Positions 1 through 8,959 of a DNA stretch of 64,000 nucleotides are shown here, one piece after another. Under the pieces are notes generated by a model. That model did no database searches. It was not told where the DNA came from and worked only from the letters and a program-made list of their open reading frames with translations. Origin of the DNA: DASSUW01 sp036257565 (GTDB taxonomy: Bacteria > Actinomycetota > Thermoleophilia > Solirubrobacterales > Solirubrobacteraceae). The position numbers were made by a program, and so were the translations under genes. The number at the start of each line of letters is the position of its first letter. Positions within the stretch are counted from its first letter, which is position 1. Location of the stretch: positions 1 to 64,000 of the forward strand of contig DATAFH010000013.1 in assembly GCA_036257565.1 (NCBI GenBank). The letters run 5' to 3'.

Positions 1-462
1 GTGGCCGAGCGCGCGGGGGTGCAGCGGCAGACCGTGTACCGCCACTTCGCGAACGAGGACGAGCTGCTCGCCGCCTGCTCGGGCCACTTCGCGGAGACGC
101 ACCCCTGGCCGGACACCAGCCGCTGGCGGGCGGTCGCCGACCCCGCCGAGCGCCTGCGCGTCGGGCTCGACGAGCTGTACGCCTGGTACGAGACCACCGG
201 GGAGATGTGGACCAACGTGCTGCGCGACGAGGCGCTCGTCGCCGCGGTCGGCCCGAACCTGGCGCCGTTCCGCGCCTACCTCGACGATGCGGCGGACGCG
301 CTCGCCGCAGGCTGCGGCGGGCGCCGCGAAATGCTCCTCGCCGCGGCCCGCCATGCCGTCGACTTCCACACGTGGCGCTCACTCGCACGCGACGGCGGCA
401 TCAAACGCGCCGGCGTCGTCGAGCTCACCTCCGCGATGATCCGCCGAGCAGCGGCCGAGTAG
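1..462 (+). CDS. TetR-family transcriptional regulator, 5' end missing
   Basis: The window opens inside this gene. The first visible residues (AERAGVQRQTVYRHFANEDEL) are the second half of a TetR helix-turn-helix: the recognition helix VQRQTVYRHF followed by the usual N/K-D-EL turn. The remaining 130 or so residues are the helical ligand-binding domain, too variable to name a ligand. TetR proteins are usually about 200 residues, so roughly the first 30-40 are outside the window; the GTG at base 1 is not the true start. The regulated target is probably upstream, out of view. The TetR assignment is firm, the specific role unknown. Confidence 0.85.
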   Translation: MAERAGVQRQTVYRHFANEDELLAACSGHFAETHPWPDTSRWRAVADPAERLRVGLDELYAWYETTGEMWTNVLRDEALVAAVGPNLAPFRAYLDDAADALAAGCGGRREMLLAAARHAVDFHTWRSLARDGGIKRAGVVELTSAMIRRAAAE

Positions 463-511
463 CTCCGGCGAGCCCGCCGCGTGTATCACGGGTAGCGGGC
501 GAGGCTCCTAT

Positions 512-1567
512 GTGCGCAGACGAGATGTGGCCGTTTCGGCTCCCCGCGTGCTCCAGTCCGCCCCAACAGAACCGGTTGTATCCGATGTCGCCTCGCTCCT
601 GAGGGCGTACGACCGAGTCCTCGCCGTCACGGAGAATGTGCCGGCCTCGGTCCGCCTGCCGGCCTGGCCATTCGGTCGTCGCGTCAACGTGGCGCTTCAC
701 CGGGCGCTGCGGCCGGACCTGGGCGCGCAACACTGGGTTGCGCGTCACATCCGCCGCAGCTTGAGCTCGCTGGACCGAGGCATCGCTCGCAGGGCGGCCA
801 TCGTCGGGCTCGACGGCCACGCCGACGACGAACCCGATCGCCGGCGGCTGAGCGATTTCCGGGCTTCGCTCCCGGCGCCGGTTCCGCGGGTCGCAATCCT
901 CGCGTTCGTCATAGCGCAGCTCGTGCTGACGCAGGCGTTGCTCGCCGGCCTCCCGCGCGTCCTCGACGAGCGGCTTGGAGAACGGCTCATGAAGGGGATG
1001 ACTCACCTCGGCCCTTCGCCGGACCCCACGTCGATCCGGGATGTGATCGACGGGCTCCTGCACGCGAACCGGATCGAGGTGCTGATCTTCGTGACGGCGG
1101 TCTGCTGGACCGCGTATTGCCTTCTTCGTCTCCCGGGCGGCGGCTATCGCCTGGCGATGCTCGCGCTCGGACAGGAAGGCAAGCCGACGCGGCTGCGGCG
1201 GGGGAGCGCCCTCAACGCTGCGACACACGCTCTGAACACCCGGGCCTGTGAGCTCAGGGCCTTCGAGTCCCTTGGTGTACAGCCGCCGGCGATCCTTCCG
1301 CTCGATCTGGTCACCAAGGCCCTCCTCTGGGCGCCGATCCTGCTTCTGACTGCGGGCGGTTTCAAGTACACCCTCGAAAGTCCGTGGGCCGAGCCCGGCG
1401 GCATTCCCGTCCTGTGCGGGTTCGCTGCAGTGATCCTCGCCCGCCTCCTCTACCTCCACCGGATCGGCAGACGGCGGCGCGTCGCCGTGGGATGGCTGTG
1501 GAAGGGCGCGGCGCTCGTCGTGCTCGTCGGCCTGATCGTCCCGCTCGAGCCTTCGGCGTTGCCGTAG
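512..1567 (+). CDS. Hypothetical multi-pass membrane protein
   Basis: I do not recognise a family. The protein (351 residues from the GTG at 512) has a soluble, arginine-rich first half. Hydrophobic stretches follow at about residues 128-150 (VAILAFVIAQLVLTQALLAG), 190-208, 270-287, 293-310 and 327-342, so it is probably an integral membrane protein with four or five spans. Hydrophobic segments in this frame and an acid/basic shadow on the opposite strand favour this strand. The start is uncertain: a GTG at 527 is also possible and neither has a strong ribosome-binding site. It sits alone between the TetR fragment and a 367-base gap. Confidence 0.6.
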   Translation: MRRRDVAVSAPRVLQSAPTEPVVSDVASLLRAYDRVLAVTENVPASVRLPAWPFGRRVNVALHRALRPDLGAQHWVARHIRRSLSSLDRGIARRAAIVGLDGHADDEPDRRRLSDFRASLPAPVPRVAILAFVIAQLVLTQALLAGLPRVLDERLGERLMKGMTHLGPSPDPTSIRDVIDGLLHANRIEVLIFVTAVCWTAYCLLRLPGGGYRLAMLALGQEGKPTRLRRGSALNAATHALNTRACELRAFESLGVQPPAILPLDLVTKALLWAPILLLTAGGFKYTLESPWAEPGGIPVLCGFAAVILARLLYLHRIGRRRRVAVGWLWKGAALVVLVGLIVPLEPSALP

Positions 1568-1693
1568 CCCGGCGTCGAGCGCGGACGAGCGTCGGCCGCC
1601 GCTCCGGCGTGACTTGCTCGGACTGGATGTTTCTGCGCGGTGCGGTGACGCCCATTCGGTGAGCCGCTCCGCTGGCGCACTATCGTGCCCGGC

Positions 1694-1795
1694 ATGGGCG
1701 GCAACGTGCGCCGCCGGCTGCTTCGCGCCGTGTGCTGCTGCGCGGCGCTGTCGGGGTGCGGATCGCAGTCGAGCGATCGCCCATTTCGACGTTGA
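1694..1795 (+). pseudogene. 33-residue lipoprotein signal-peptide ORF, probable gene stump
   Basis: An ATG at 1694 opens a 33-codon frame reading MGGNVRRRLLRAV..., then a short hydrophobic stretch and a lipobox-like LSGC at residues 19-22, then a serine-rich linker (GSQSSDRP) and a stop. This is what the start of a secreted lipoprotein looks like, but there is no mature domain. A hairpin with stem CCCCGG/CCGGGG lies just after it (1803-1821), without a T-run. The rest of the 1568-1934 gap shows only a small dyad, CTCAC-CGG-GTGAG, near 1857-1869. Best read as a truncated lipoprotein gene; a genuine tiny lipoprotein cannot be excluded. Confidence 0.4.
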
Positions 1796-1934
1796 ATCTC
1801 ATCCCCGGGGCTCTTCCGGGGACTGCCGGCGGGTGGGCGGCTGCCGGAAAGGTTCACCCTCACCGGGTGAGCGCTGGTCACCGTGCGGTGGTTAGCATCG
1901 TCGGCACGGAGGGACGGCCCGGTGCCGTCTGCGC

Positions 1935-3176
1935 ATGTTCGCCGCGACGACCCAGGTATTCAACGTGGACGCCGGATCGTTCCTGGCGATAGTCGCGACG
2001 GCCGCGATCGCCGGGACGCTGTCCGCCGTCGCCGGCGCCCGCGGCGTGTTCGTCCCAGTGGTGGTGGTCGAGCTCGCCCTCGGCGTGGTGATCGGGCCGC
2101 AGCTGCTGGACCTCGCCCACGTGAACTCATTCACGGAGTTCTTCGCCGCTCTCGGGCTCGGGATGCTGTTCTTCTTCGCCGGCTACGAGATCGACATCGC
2201 GCGCATCCGCGGGGAGCCGCTGCGGCTGGGACTGGCGGGCTGGGCCCTTTCGCTCGTGATCGCCTACTCGCTCGGCGGCGTCTTGGCGGCCTTCGGCGTG
2301 GTCGTGTCGCTCGTCTATGTCGGCTCCGCGCTGGCGACGACTGCGATCGGCACGCTGATTCCCGTCCTCTCGGACACTGGCGAGCTGAAGACGGACTTCG
2401 GCCGCTACCTGCTGGCGGCCGGGGCGGTTGGGGAGTTCGGGCCGATCCTCCTGCTCACGCTGGTGCTCTCGACGCAGAGCGCGGTGCACAACGCGCTCAT
2501 TCTCGTCGCGTTCGTCGCGCTCGCGGTGGGCGTCGCCGTGCTCGCGGTGCGGTCGGCCGGGCGGACCCTCCCGATGCTCGAGCGGACGATCGAGAGCAGC
2601 TCGCAGCTTGCGGTCCGGTGGATCGTCGTGCTCGTGTTCGCGCTCGCGCTGCTCGCCTCCGACCTCGGCCTGGACCTGCTCCTCGGCGGGTTCGCCGCCG
2701 GCCTGATCACTCGGCAGACCCTCCGGGCGCGGGAGATCCCGCTCTTCGACTCGAAGCTCACCGCCGTTGCGTTCGGCGTCTTCATCCCGTTCTTCTTCGT
2801 CGTGAGCGGCATGCGCCTCGACGTGGACGCGCTCTTCGCGAGCGTGGGGAGCGTCGCGAAGATGGGGATCTTCTTCGTGTTGTTCCTGGTCGTCCGTGGC
2901 ACGCCGGCGATGCTCCTGTACCGGCGCGTGCTCCCGCTCCGGCAGGACCGCGAAGCGCTGGCGCTGTTCACGGCGACGCAGCTCCCGCTGGTGGTCGCGA
3001 TCACCACCGTCGCCGTCGACGGCGGCCACATGCGCTCCTCGACGGCGGCCGCCCTGGTCGGCGCCGGCGCGCTGTCGACGCTCGCCGGGCCGCTGCACGG
3101 CCTGCGCGTGCGCCGCATCGCGGCGGAGCGGCGCGCCGCCGCCGAGGCAGCGGAGGTCCGGCAGGTCACCGCGTGA
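1935..3176 (+). CDS. CPA2-type cation/proton antiporter (KefB/NhaS-like)
   Basis: A 413-residue, almost wholly hydrophobic protein with about 12 predicted transmembrane segments. It has the layout of the monovalent cation:proton antiporter-2 family: an early VVVVELALGVVIGP segment, a long run of membrane helices, and a conserved F-F-A-G-Y-E-I-D stretch (about residues 75-82) typical of this family's pore region. No RCK/TrkA_N domain follows, so any nucleotide gating would need a partner. It probably exchanges Na+ or K+ for H+ at the cytoplasmic membrane. Its stop overlaps the next gene's GTG by four bases (GTGA), so the two are probably co-transcribed. A GGAGGG lies about 20 bases before the ATG, rather far. 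Confidence 0.8.
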   Translation: MFAATTQVFNVDAGSFLAIVATAAIAGTLSAVAGARGVFVPVVVVELALGVVIGPQLLDLAHVNSFTEFFAALGLGMLFFFAGYEIDIARIRGEPLRLGLAGWALSLVIAYSLGGVLAAFGVVVSLVYVGSALATTAIGTLIPVLSDTGELKTDFGRYLLAAGAVGEFGPILLLTLVLSTQSAVHNALILVAFVALAVGVAVLAVRSAGRTLPMLERTIESSSQLAVRWIVVLVFALALLASDLGLDLLLGGFAAGLITRQTLRAREIPLFDSKLTAVAFGVFIPFFFVVSGMRLDVDALFASVGSVAKMGIFFVLFLVVRGTPAMLLYRRVLPLRQDREALALFTATQLPLVVAITTVAVDGGHMRSSTAAALVGAGALSTLAGPLHGLRVRRIAAERRAAAEAAEVRQVTA

Positions 3177-4486
3177 CCCGGCCGGACGCGCACCACGAGA
3201 TCCACGCCGCCGGCCGCCTGTTCCGGCTGCGGATCTGGCTCACCTCGGCGATGTGGGTCCCGGTACTGGGCGCGAACCTCGTCGCGGTGGCGCTCGGCAT
3301 CGGCCTGCCGATCCTCGACGGGCACCTTGGCGATCAGACGAGCTTGCCGCTGGCCGGCACGTCGGCGCAGGCGATCTTCGGCGCGCTCGCCGGCGGGATG
3401 ATCACGTTCACCGGGATCGTGTTCTCCGCGGTGTTCGTCGTCGCCCAGATCCAGACGTCGTCCTACTCGCCCAGGCTCGCCGCGCGGTTGCGCCGTGACC
3501 CGGTGGTGATCGCCGGCCTCGCGCTGCCGACGGCCACCGCGATCTACTCGCTCTTCGCGCTCGCGGCGCTCGGCCGCCAGACCAACCAGGCCGGGCGGGA
3601 CTTCGTGCCCGCCGTGACGGTTGTCTGCGGGCTCCTGCTCGCGCTGATCACCATCGGCGCGTTCGTGGCCCTGGTGCAGCGCGCATTCGAGAGCACGCAG
3701 ATCGGCGGCATCCTGCGCACGCTGGTGCGGCGCGGCTACGCCGTGATCGAGGAGGTCCATCCCCGCACCGACCCGAGCGGCGGGATGGCGGAGCCGCCGG
3801 GCGTGGACCCAGGCGCGACCGAACTCGCTCACCAGGGCCGCCCGGCCGTGATCGCCGCCGTCGACCGCAGGGCGCTCGTGCGCCTCGCCCGCCAGACCGG
3901 CGGCTTCGTCGCGGTGGTCCCGGTCGTGGGCGAGTACCTGACTCCCGGCCGGCCGGTACTGCGGATCAGCCGCGGGCACACCGCGCCGGACCCGGCCCTC
4001 GCGCGGCGCGTCTTCGTGCTCGCCCGCCAGCGCACGATCGACCAGGACCCCGCGTTCGTGCTGCGGATGCTCGTCGACATCGCGATCCGGGCGCTCTCGC
4101 CGGCGATCAACGATCCGACGACGGCCGTGCAGGCGCTCGACCGGATCGAGTCGCTGCTCGCCGAGCTGGCGACGCGCCGCCCGGGCCCCTCGCTCGTCAT
4201 CGACGGCGACGGAACCCCGCGCGCGATCGTCCCGGCGCCCCGCTGGGCGGCGTACATGGAGCTCGGGCTGATGGAGATTCGTCGCTGCGGCGCCGAGTCG
4301 CCGCAGATCGTGCGCCGACTCAACGCGCTCTACGACCGCCTGCTCGCGGTCGCCGGCTCCGGCGAGCGGCCGCGGATCGAGCTCGAGCGCCGCCTGCTCG
4401 GCCAAGCGGTGCTGGCCACGTTCGCGGACGCGCACGAGCGCGCGATCGTCGAGCAGCCCGACCGGCTCGGGCTCGGCGGCGCGTGA
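3173..4486 (+). CDS. DUF2254 predicted membrane protein
   Basis: 437 residues from a GTG that overlaps the antiporter stop. The N-terminal half carries hydrophobic segments at about residues 20-45, 65-90, 108-128 and 145-168; the C-terminal half is soluble. The motif TGIVFSAVFVVAQIQTSSYSPRL and the later block DIAIRALSPAINDPTTAVQALDRIE are hallmarks of the DUF2254 family of bacterial membrane proteins, whose function is not known. Coupling to an ion antiporter suggests a membrane or ion-related role (inference). Length is normal for the family, with no visible damage. Confidence 0.8.
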   Translation: MTRPDAHHEIHAAGRLFRLRIWLTSAMWVPVLGANLVAVALGIGLPILDGHLGDQTSLPLAGTSAQAIFGALAGGMITFTGIVFSAVFVVAQIQTSSYSPRLAARLRRDPVVIAGLALPTATAIYSLFALAALGRQTNQAGRDFVPAVTVVCGLLLALITIGAFVALVQRAFESTQIGGILRTLVRRGYAVIEEVHPRTDPSGGMAEPPGVDPGATELAHQGRPAVIAAVDRRALVRLARQTGGFVAVVPVVGEYLTPGRPVLRISRGHTAPDPALARRVFVLARQRTIDQDPAFVLRMLVDIAIRALSPAINDPTTAVQALDRIESLLAELATRRPGPSLVIDGDGTPRAIVPAPRWAAYMELGLMEIRRCGAESPQIVRRLNALYDRLLAVAGSGERPRIELERRLLGQAVLATFADAHERAIVEQPDRLGLGGA

Positions 4487-4748
4487 GGCGGCCTGCCGGG
4501 CGGCGGACGGCGTTGTGACGGACGCCGGATCAGCGCGGCCTTCGCCGGCGCGGTACTCGACGAGGGGGAGCTCGCCGCTTTCGCAACGAGGGGACAAGCT
4601 GCAGTTCCGGCGCCTCGCTCGGTCGCGACTGCGTTCAGCCGGAAGCAGCAGTGGCCTTGTCGGTTGAGCTGCGACGAAGCACCGCAGCTCGGCTCTTCGA
4701 ACAGCACGGGGTTGTGACCCTCGACCCGGCGCCGACGACATGCGCGCG

Positions 4749-5477
4749 CTACAGAGCCGCCATCGGCGCGCGCAGCAGGACCACCGTCGATCCGAGGTAC
4801 TCCTCCGTCTCGGGGATCGACAGACACGGCTCGGTGAGGAAGCCGAGCTGCGTCGCTTCCGCCGCGACCTCGTCGGCTGTCACCCGGTCGAGCCGCACGA
4901 CGGCTTCGACTGACTTCCAGCGCTCGCCCGGCCCGATGATCTCTCGTCGGCGGTGGATCGCAGGCGCGACCGTCCTCCTCCACCACCGAGGTCAGGTGGC
5001 TGGGGTAGCGCACGCCGGCGATCTCGCACGCGTCGGGGGCGGGGGCATGTCGTGCTCCTGGTCACAGCAATCCATGGCGTCGGCCAGCGCGGCGGCGAGG
5101 CGCCCGCCGGGCTGCAGATTGCGAGCGCGCAGCGCAGGAACGCCGCGCGGGCGGGGCGGCCGCCGAGCAGCTGCAGCGTCTGCATCGGCACGAGCACCAG
5201 CGAGAACCGGCGACCGAGATCGAAGTCGCGGGCGTCGGCCAGGACCGTCTCGATCGGCAGCCCGCTGGCGCGGCGCTCCAGCGCCTCGAGCAGCGAGGCG
5301 TCGGCATCCAGGCCGACGACGGCGACGCCGCCGCCGGCGAGGTCGAGGCTGACGCGCCCGGTGCCGGCGCCACGTCGAGCACGGGCCCGCTCGCCTCGGC
5401 GGCCAGCGGCGCCAGAGCGGCAGGTCCTCTTCGTCCCCGCTGCACTCGAGGTCGTGCCAGAGCACGTCGAGCGTCAT
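4749..5477 (-). pseudogene. Class I SAM-dependent methyltransferase, broken by about five frameshifts
   Basis: Reading the minus strand from the ATG at 5477 and changing frame as needed reconstructs one methyltransferase. It starts MTLDVLWHDLECSGDEEDLP. Next come LAAEASGPVLDV and, one base off, the glycine-rich SAM motif (G)AGTGRVSLDLAGGG. Then follow VVGLDADASLLEALERR and VLVPMQTLQLLGGRPARAAF. The end reads RLDRVTADEVAAEATQLGFL, then EYLGSTVVLLRAPMAAL and a stop at 4749. Frame breaks fall near 5405, 5372, 5108, 5035 and 4965, some at G/C runs. No single frame covers more than a third. Either a decayed gene or a poor-quality patch; intact genes either side favour decay. The 4487-4748 gap holds nothing I recognise. 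Confidence 0.75.
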
Positions 5478-5577
5478 ATCGACAGGCTGACCGGGAACGT
5501 CGTGAGCCGGATCACGCTACCGGGGACAGTGTGGAGCCGAGACCGACCGACGTACGAGGCCGGCAACGGCAGGCGGC

Positions 5578-6126
5578 TCAGTCCGCCCGATCGGCCATCG
5601 CGTCGACGGCGACCGCAACCGCGAGGACGACGATCTCGTCCTGGCCCGCCGCGATCTCGACGCCGTAGGTATCACGCACCCGGAACCAGCGCTTGGAGAT
5701 CTCCGCGACCTTCGTCCCGTCAGCCTCGATCTCGTACTCGTGATCGACGACGTTGCCCTGCACCCGCAGATCAGGCCCGTCCTCGACCTTCACGTCGAAG
5801 CGCGCGCGCAACGGCGTCACCAGCGCTTGCTTGACCATCGCGAGTCGATCGCCGCCGGGGCCTTCGATCTCCATGCTGTCCTTCACATGCAGCTTGCGCT
5901 CCCGGATCTTGCACAGCTCGTTGCCGTCCAGGTCCTCCAGGATCAGCGTCTGGCGGACGCGCAGCGCCTTGCCGTTGACCTTGAACACGTGCTCGCCGGC
6001 CGCGTTCTCGATCCAGGAGTCGTCGCCGATTGACAGCAGCTTCTCGCGCATCTGGTAACGGGCCGCCTCGCCGCCAAGCCCGAACTCGCGACGCTCGTCG
6101 CGCCGCTCCTGTCTGCGTCCACGCAT
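5578..6126 (-). CDS. LURP-one-related / scramblase-like beta-barrel protein
   Basis: 182 residues. After a basic N-terminus the chain reads YQMREKLLSIGDDSWIENA, then EHVFKVNGKALRVRQTLILED. Alternating short beta-strands continue to AEISKRWFRVRDTYGVEI. This layout, a tubby-like barrel closed by a central hydrophobic helix near the C-terminus (DEIVVLAVAVAVDAMA), matches the LURP-one-related/phospholipid-scramblase-like family (YxjI type). The biochemical role of bacterial members is not established. The length is right for a single complete domain. It stands alone, with about 300 bases without a recognisable gene upstream (6127-6422). Confidence 0.8.
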   Translation of the reverse strand: MRGRRQERRDERREFGLGGEAARYQMREKLLSIGDDSWIENAAGEHVFKVNGKALRVRQTLILEDLDGNELCKIRERKLHVKDSMEIEGPGGDRLAMVKQALVTPLRARFDVKVEDGPDLRVQGNVVDHEYEIEADGTKVAEISKRWFRVRDTYGVEIAAGQDEIVVLAVAVAVDAMADRAD

Positions 6127-6422
6127 GATCTTTAGCCTCCGGGGTAGCGTTCGGCGACCGAAGCGGCCGCGCGCCGGTCGTCATGAACGCAGCCTCACGG
6201 CAGCGCCCGTCGCGCGCAAGCAGGCACGCAGGCCAGCACAGCGGGCGTGCACACGCCTACCGACGCGCCCGGTAGCGCACGGTGTGAGCGGCGCGGCGGT
6301 GCGCGTGGGGAAGGCATGCAACGCGAATCAGACGCCCGAGCTCTGCGGGCGAGGCGACGAAGTAGCCGTCGGGCACCTCGCCGTGCTACCCCGGAGGAGA
6401 GAAGCGGGCGTCGGACCGGTAA

Positions 6423-6728
6423 CTAGGCGCCGGGCGGATGGCCGGGCTTCGGCGTCCCGGGAGCGTCGGCGTCCGGCGCGGGCGGGGCCGGTGGCTCAGC
6501 GGCCGGCACGGGCGTGTCAGTGGCGGGCGCGCGCGGACTTGCGGGCGTGTCGGGGCCCTTGGCGCCCGGGTCCCTCAGGGCGTCACCAGCTCGCTTCGCC
6601 TTGTCAGTGACGCTACCGGGCCCCTTCGCGATGTCCTTGAGCTCCTCGGCGTCCGCCTTGAGGCTATCCGTGCCGCCGCGCCGCTCAATCAGCTGCTTCG
6701 CCCTGCGTTGCAGGCTCTTGAAATCCAT
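6423..6728 (-). CDS. Small conserved hydrophilic protein with Pro/Ala-rich tail
   Basis: 101 residues from the ATG at 6728, chosen because GGGAGG ends five bases before it; an in-frame ATG 18 bases earlier lacks such a site. The first 50 residues (MDFKSLQRRAKQLIERRGGT, then SLKADAEELKDIAKG and a short K/A-rich helix) are charged and helical. They resemble small actinobacterial proteins annotated as hypothetical or antitoxin-like. The remainder is a disordered proline/alanine/aspartate tail. No toxin partner lies next to it, so I assign no function. Confidence 0.6.
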   Translation of the reverse strand: MDFKSLQRRAKQLIERRGGTDSLKADAEELKDIAKGPGSVTDKAKRAGDALRDPGAKGPDTPASPRAPATDTPVPAAEPPAPPAPDADAPGTPKPGHPPGA

Positions 6729-7004
6729 GGAACCTCCCGTGATCACGCGTGTTCTCGGGCACTATGACAAGTCGCCCGTTTCGGATTGCGGCCCGAACGA
6801 CTACCGCGATGGATGGCGGGCATCCGATCCCGCGGAGGCCGCGCACGCACTCGACAGCGGCGCCGCGATCACCCTAACAAGACCCCCGACCTCGAGCAGC
6901 TCGTGGACACCGTCCGGCGGCTGCACCACAGCGGCGCCCCGCCGGAGGTGGCGCCGCTGTCGCATGCACGAATCCGCGGCAGGCGGTCGCGCAATTTGAC
7001 CCTG

Positions 7005-7379
7005 ATGAGTGTCGGGTTGCATGACACGGGCAGCGACGCGCATCCGGCACCCGGCTTGCCGTGGCCTCCGCGCTGCGCGAGACTCCGAGGCGTGGGGTGC
7101 CTCCTCGCGCTTCTCGCGCTGATCTCCCCGCGGCTTGTTCTGTTCCTGCTGTGGATCTTCAGCAACGTACTGAGCCGCGCGTTCGACAGCTGGATCATTC
7201 CGCTGCTCGGCTTCATGCTGCTGCCGTGGACGACACTCACCTATGTCGCTTTTTGGGACTGGGGATCCGGCCGCCAGGTGACCGGCTTTGAGTGGTTCTT
7301 CGTCGTCCTGGCCTTCCTGATAGATCTTGGCTCGTACGCCCAGGGCCGCCGAGTTCAGTACGCGCGCGCCGAAGGTTGA
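7005..7379 (+). CDS. Small membrane protein, hypothetical
   Basis: The firm part is the last 95 residues: a hydrophobic helix (LLALLALISPRLVLFLLWIF), a short loop NVLSRAFDSW, a second helix IIPLLGFMLLPWTTLTYVAFW, and a third ending FFVVLAFLIDLGSYAQGR. This three-helix arrangement is typical of small conserved actinobacterial membrane proteins of unknown function. The start is doubtful: ATG 7005 gives 124 residues, GTG 7092 gives 95 and begins right at the first helix. The upstream stretch 6729-7004 shows no clear gene. The gap 7380-7528 before the transposase remnant also holds nothing I recognise. Confidence 0.55.
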   Translation: MSVGLHDTGSDAHPAPGLPWPPRCARLRGVGCLLALLALISPRLVLFLLWIFSNVLSRAFDSWIIPLLGFMLLPWTTLTYVAFWDWGSGRQVTGFEWFFVVLAFLIDLGSYAQGRRVQYARAEG

Positions 7380-7528
7380 CGCTCACGTTCGACGTCGTTC
7401 CAAGCAGCAGCGCGGACCGCGTGCCCGGACTGCCAAGCGCGGTGCAGGAGAGCGTCTTGACCCGCGCGGACAGCTGCCGCTCGCGACGACAGAAGGGAGT
7501 CTGGCGTGGGCCCGTCGGCGTTGTCAGG

Positions 7529-8427
7529 TCAGGCCGCTGGGGTCAGCTGGTCGTCGTGATCCTTCCAGGTGGCGGCGACCTCGCGCGGGGTGCGGTAGGC
7601 CAGCCGGCTGTGGGGTCGGTGGTGGTAGCTGTCGATGTAGGCGCCGATCGCGAGGCGGGCCTCGTCCGAGGGTCTCGAACTCTTCGCGCCAGATGCAGCG
7701 CTGCTTGAGCTTGGAGAACCAGGACTCGATGAAGGCCTGGCTCTCGGGGTCGCGGTAGCCGCCGCGACGGTGGACGATCCCGAGCTCGCCGAGCCGGGCG
7801 CGGAACGCTCGTGAGGTGAACGCGGTGCCGTTGTCGGTGCCGAGCGTCAGGCGGCCTGGCCGGATGCCGCGCTCGGCGGCGGCCGCTTCGATGACCGCGA
7901 TCGCTTCGGGCGCGGCAGCGGACGTCGAGCGCCCAGCCGCAGATCTCGCGGGTGCCGCAGTCGATCGCGGCGTTCAGGTAGCACCAGCCGTGCTCGGCGA
8001 CCCAGACGCTGGTCATGTCCAGATGCCAGAGCTGGTCAGGGCGCTCGACGCGGAAGAACCCCGGCCGCCGACGCCGCCCTCGCTGCGGCGGCGCTGCAAC
8101 AGGGCGTGCTCGCGCATCAGCCGCTGCACGCGCTTGCGATTGACCGGTCCGCCGAGCTCGCGGCCCGCGAGAGCCGCGACCATCCGGGTCCCGTCCGTCG
8201 GGTTCGTGCGCGCGACCGCTAACACGACCCGGTCGACCTGGTCGAGCGGGCGGCGCTGGCCGGCCGGCGGGCGCCCCGGGCGCCGGTAGATCGCCTGGCG
8301 ACGGATCCCCGCCACCCGGGCAACAACGGCCGCCGGCGGCCCTGCGCGACCAGTTCGCGGGACCGGGCCACGCGCACCCTCACTTCCAGCCCGGCAAGAG
8401 TTCCGCCGCGATCTCCACGAGGCCGTG
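7529..8427 (-). mobile_element. IS3-family transposase (orfB) remnant, frameshifted, orfA mostly lost
   Basis: Minus-strand fragments in several frames rebuild an IS3-type OrfB. The N-terminal part reads AAVVARVAGIRRQAIYRR, then NPTDGTRMVAALAGRELG and VNRKRVQRLMREHALLQRR. The DDE integrase core starts WHLDMTSVWVAEHGWCYLNA, then AIDCGTREICGWALDV. After a frameshift come TLGTDNGTAFTSRAFRA, ESQAFIESWFSKLKQRC and YHHRPHSRLAYRTPREVAATW, ending at 7529. At least three frame breaks make it non-functional. Only the last 15 or so codons of a possible OrfA (LVEIAAELLPGWK) remain before the sequence passes into the caspase-like gene. I could not find terminal inverted repeats, so the element's borders are approximate. 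Confidence 0.8.
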
Positions 8428-8431
8428 AGCG

Positions 8432-8959
8432 TCACACGACCGCGCCCTGCCCGAATCGGTGCTCGACGTCCACGCGAGTGGCGCCCTTAGGGGCGAAGCC
8501 CTTCGCGAACGCGCCGCTCTGACAGCAGTCAAGCATGAGCACGATCGACCGCGCTCGGCTGTGTTGGATGACGTCGTGGACAAAGCTGTCCTCGATCGCG
8601 GTCGCACGCAACCGCGTCAGCTTCGTTGTCGCCGTGGCGAAGTAGAAGCGGCGGTTCTGGGAGAGCAGCCCGTGCCCTGAGACATATAAGACCAGCAGGT
8701 CCTGCAGGCGCGCGTCCTCGAAGAATCCCTCGATCTCTTGCTTGAGCTCGTCCGTCGACCTGTTGACCAGCTGTCGTGCCTGGAATCCGCCGATCGATCC
8801 GTCCTCGAGGACCTGGGCGAGCGCCCGCACATCGCCCATCGGAGACCTCAAGGTCGTCAGGCCAGGATCCGCATACGCCTCGGTCGCGACAAGGAGCGCG
8901 AGCCGCTTGCCCTCCGCCATGTCGCCGTATCCATCCCTCGATGACGTCTCTCCGCGCAT
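8432..8959 (-). pseudogene. Caspase-family (peptidase C14) protease, C-terminus lost at IS junction
   Basis: The 175-residue frame is a bacterial caspase-like domain. It opens KRLALLVATEAYADPGLTTLRSP and continues with DVRALAQVLED. The catalytic His lies in VLYVSGHGLLS and the catalytic Cys in IVLMLDCCQSGAFAKGF, so both dyad residues are present. It stops at RFGQGAVV, where family members normally continue for 50 or more residues; the sequence then runs into the IS3 remnant. Start may be 8959 or the ATG at 8920 (MAEGKRL). Such caspases often act in bacterial stress, cell-death or defence modules, but no partner gene is visible. Probably inactive as it stands, though a shortened protein could still be made. 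Confidence 0.75.

Noticed and set aside
425..1459. A 344-codon minus-strand frame
   Set aside because: It lies opposite a frame with clear transmembrane helices, and itself has only charged low-complexity sequence.
2405..4741. A 778-codon open frame on the minus strand
   Set aside because: Its product is low-complexity Arg/Glu/Asp without domains, and it lies opposite the antiporter and DUF2254 genes, which carry clear family motifs. High-GC shadow frame.
8432..8959. A working caspase-based defence system
   Set aside because: The protease is cut at its C-terminus by an IS remnant and no sensor or substrate gene is adjacent.
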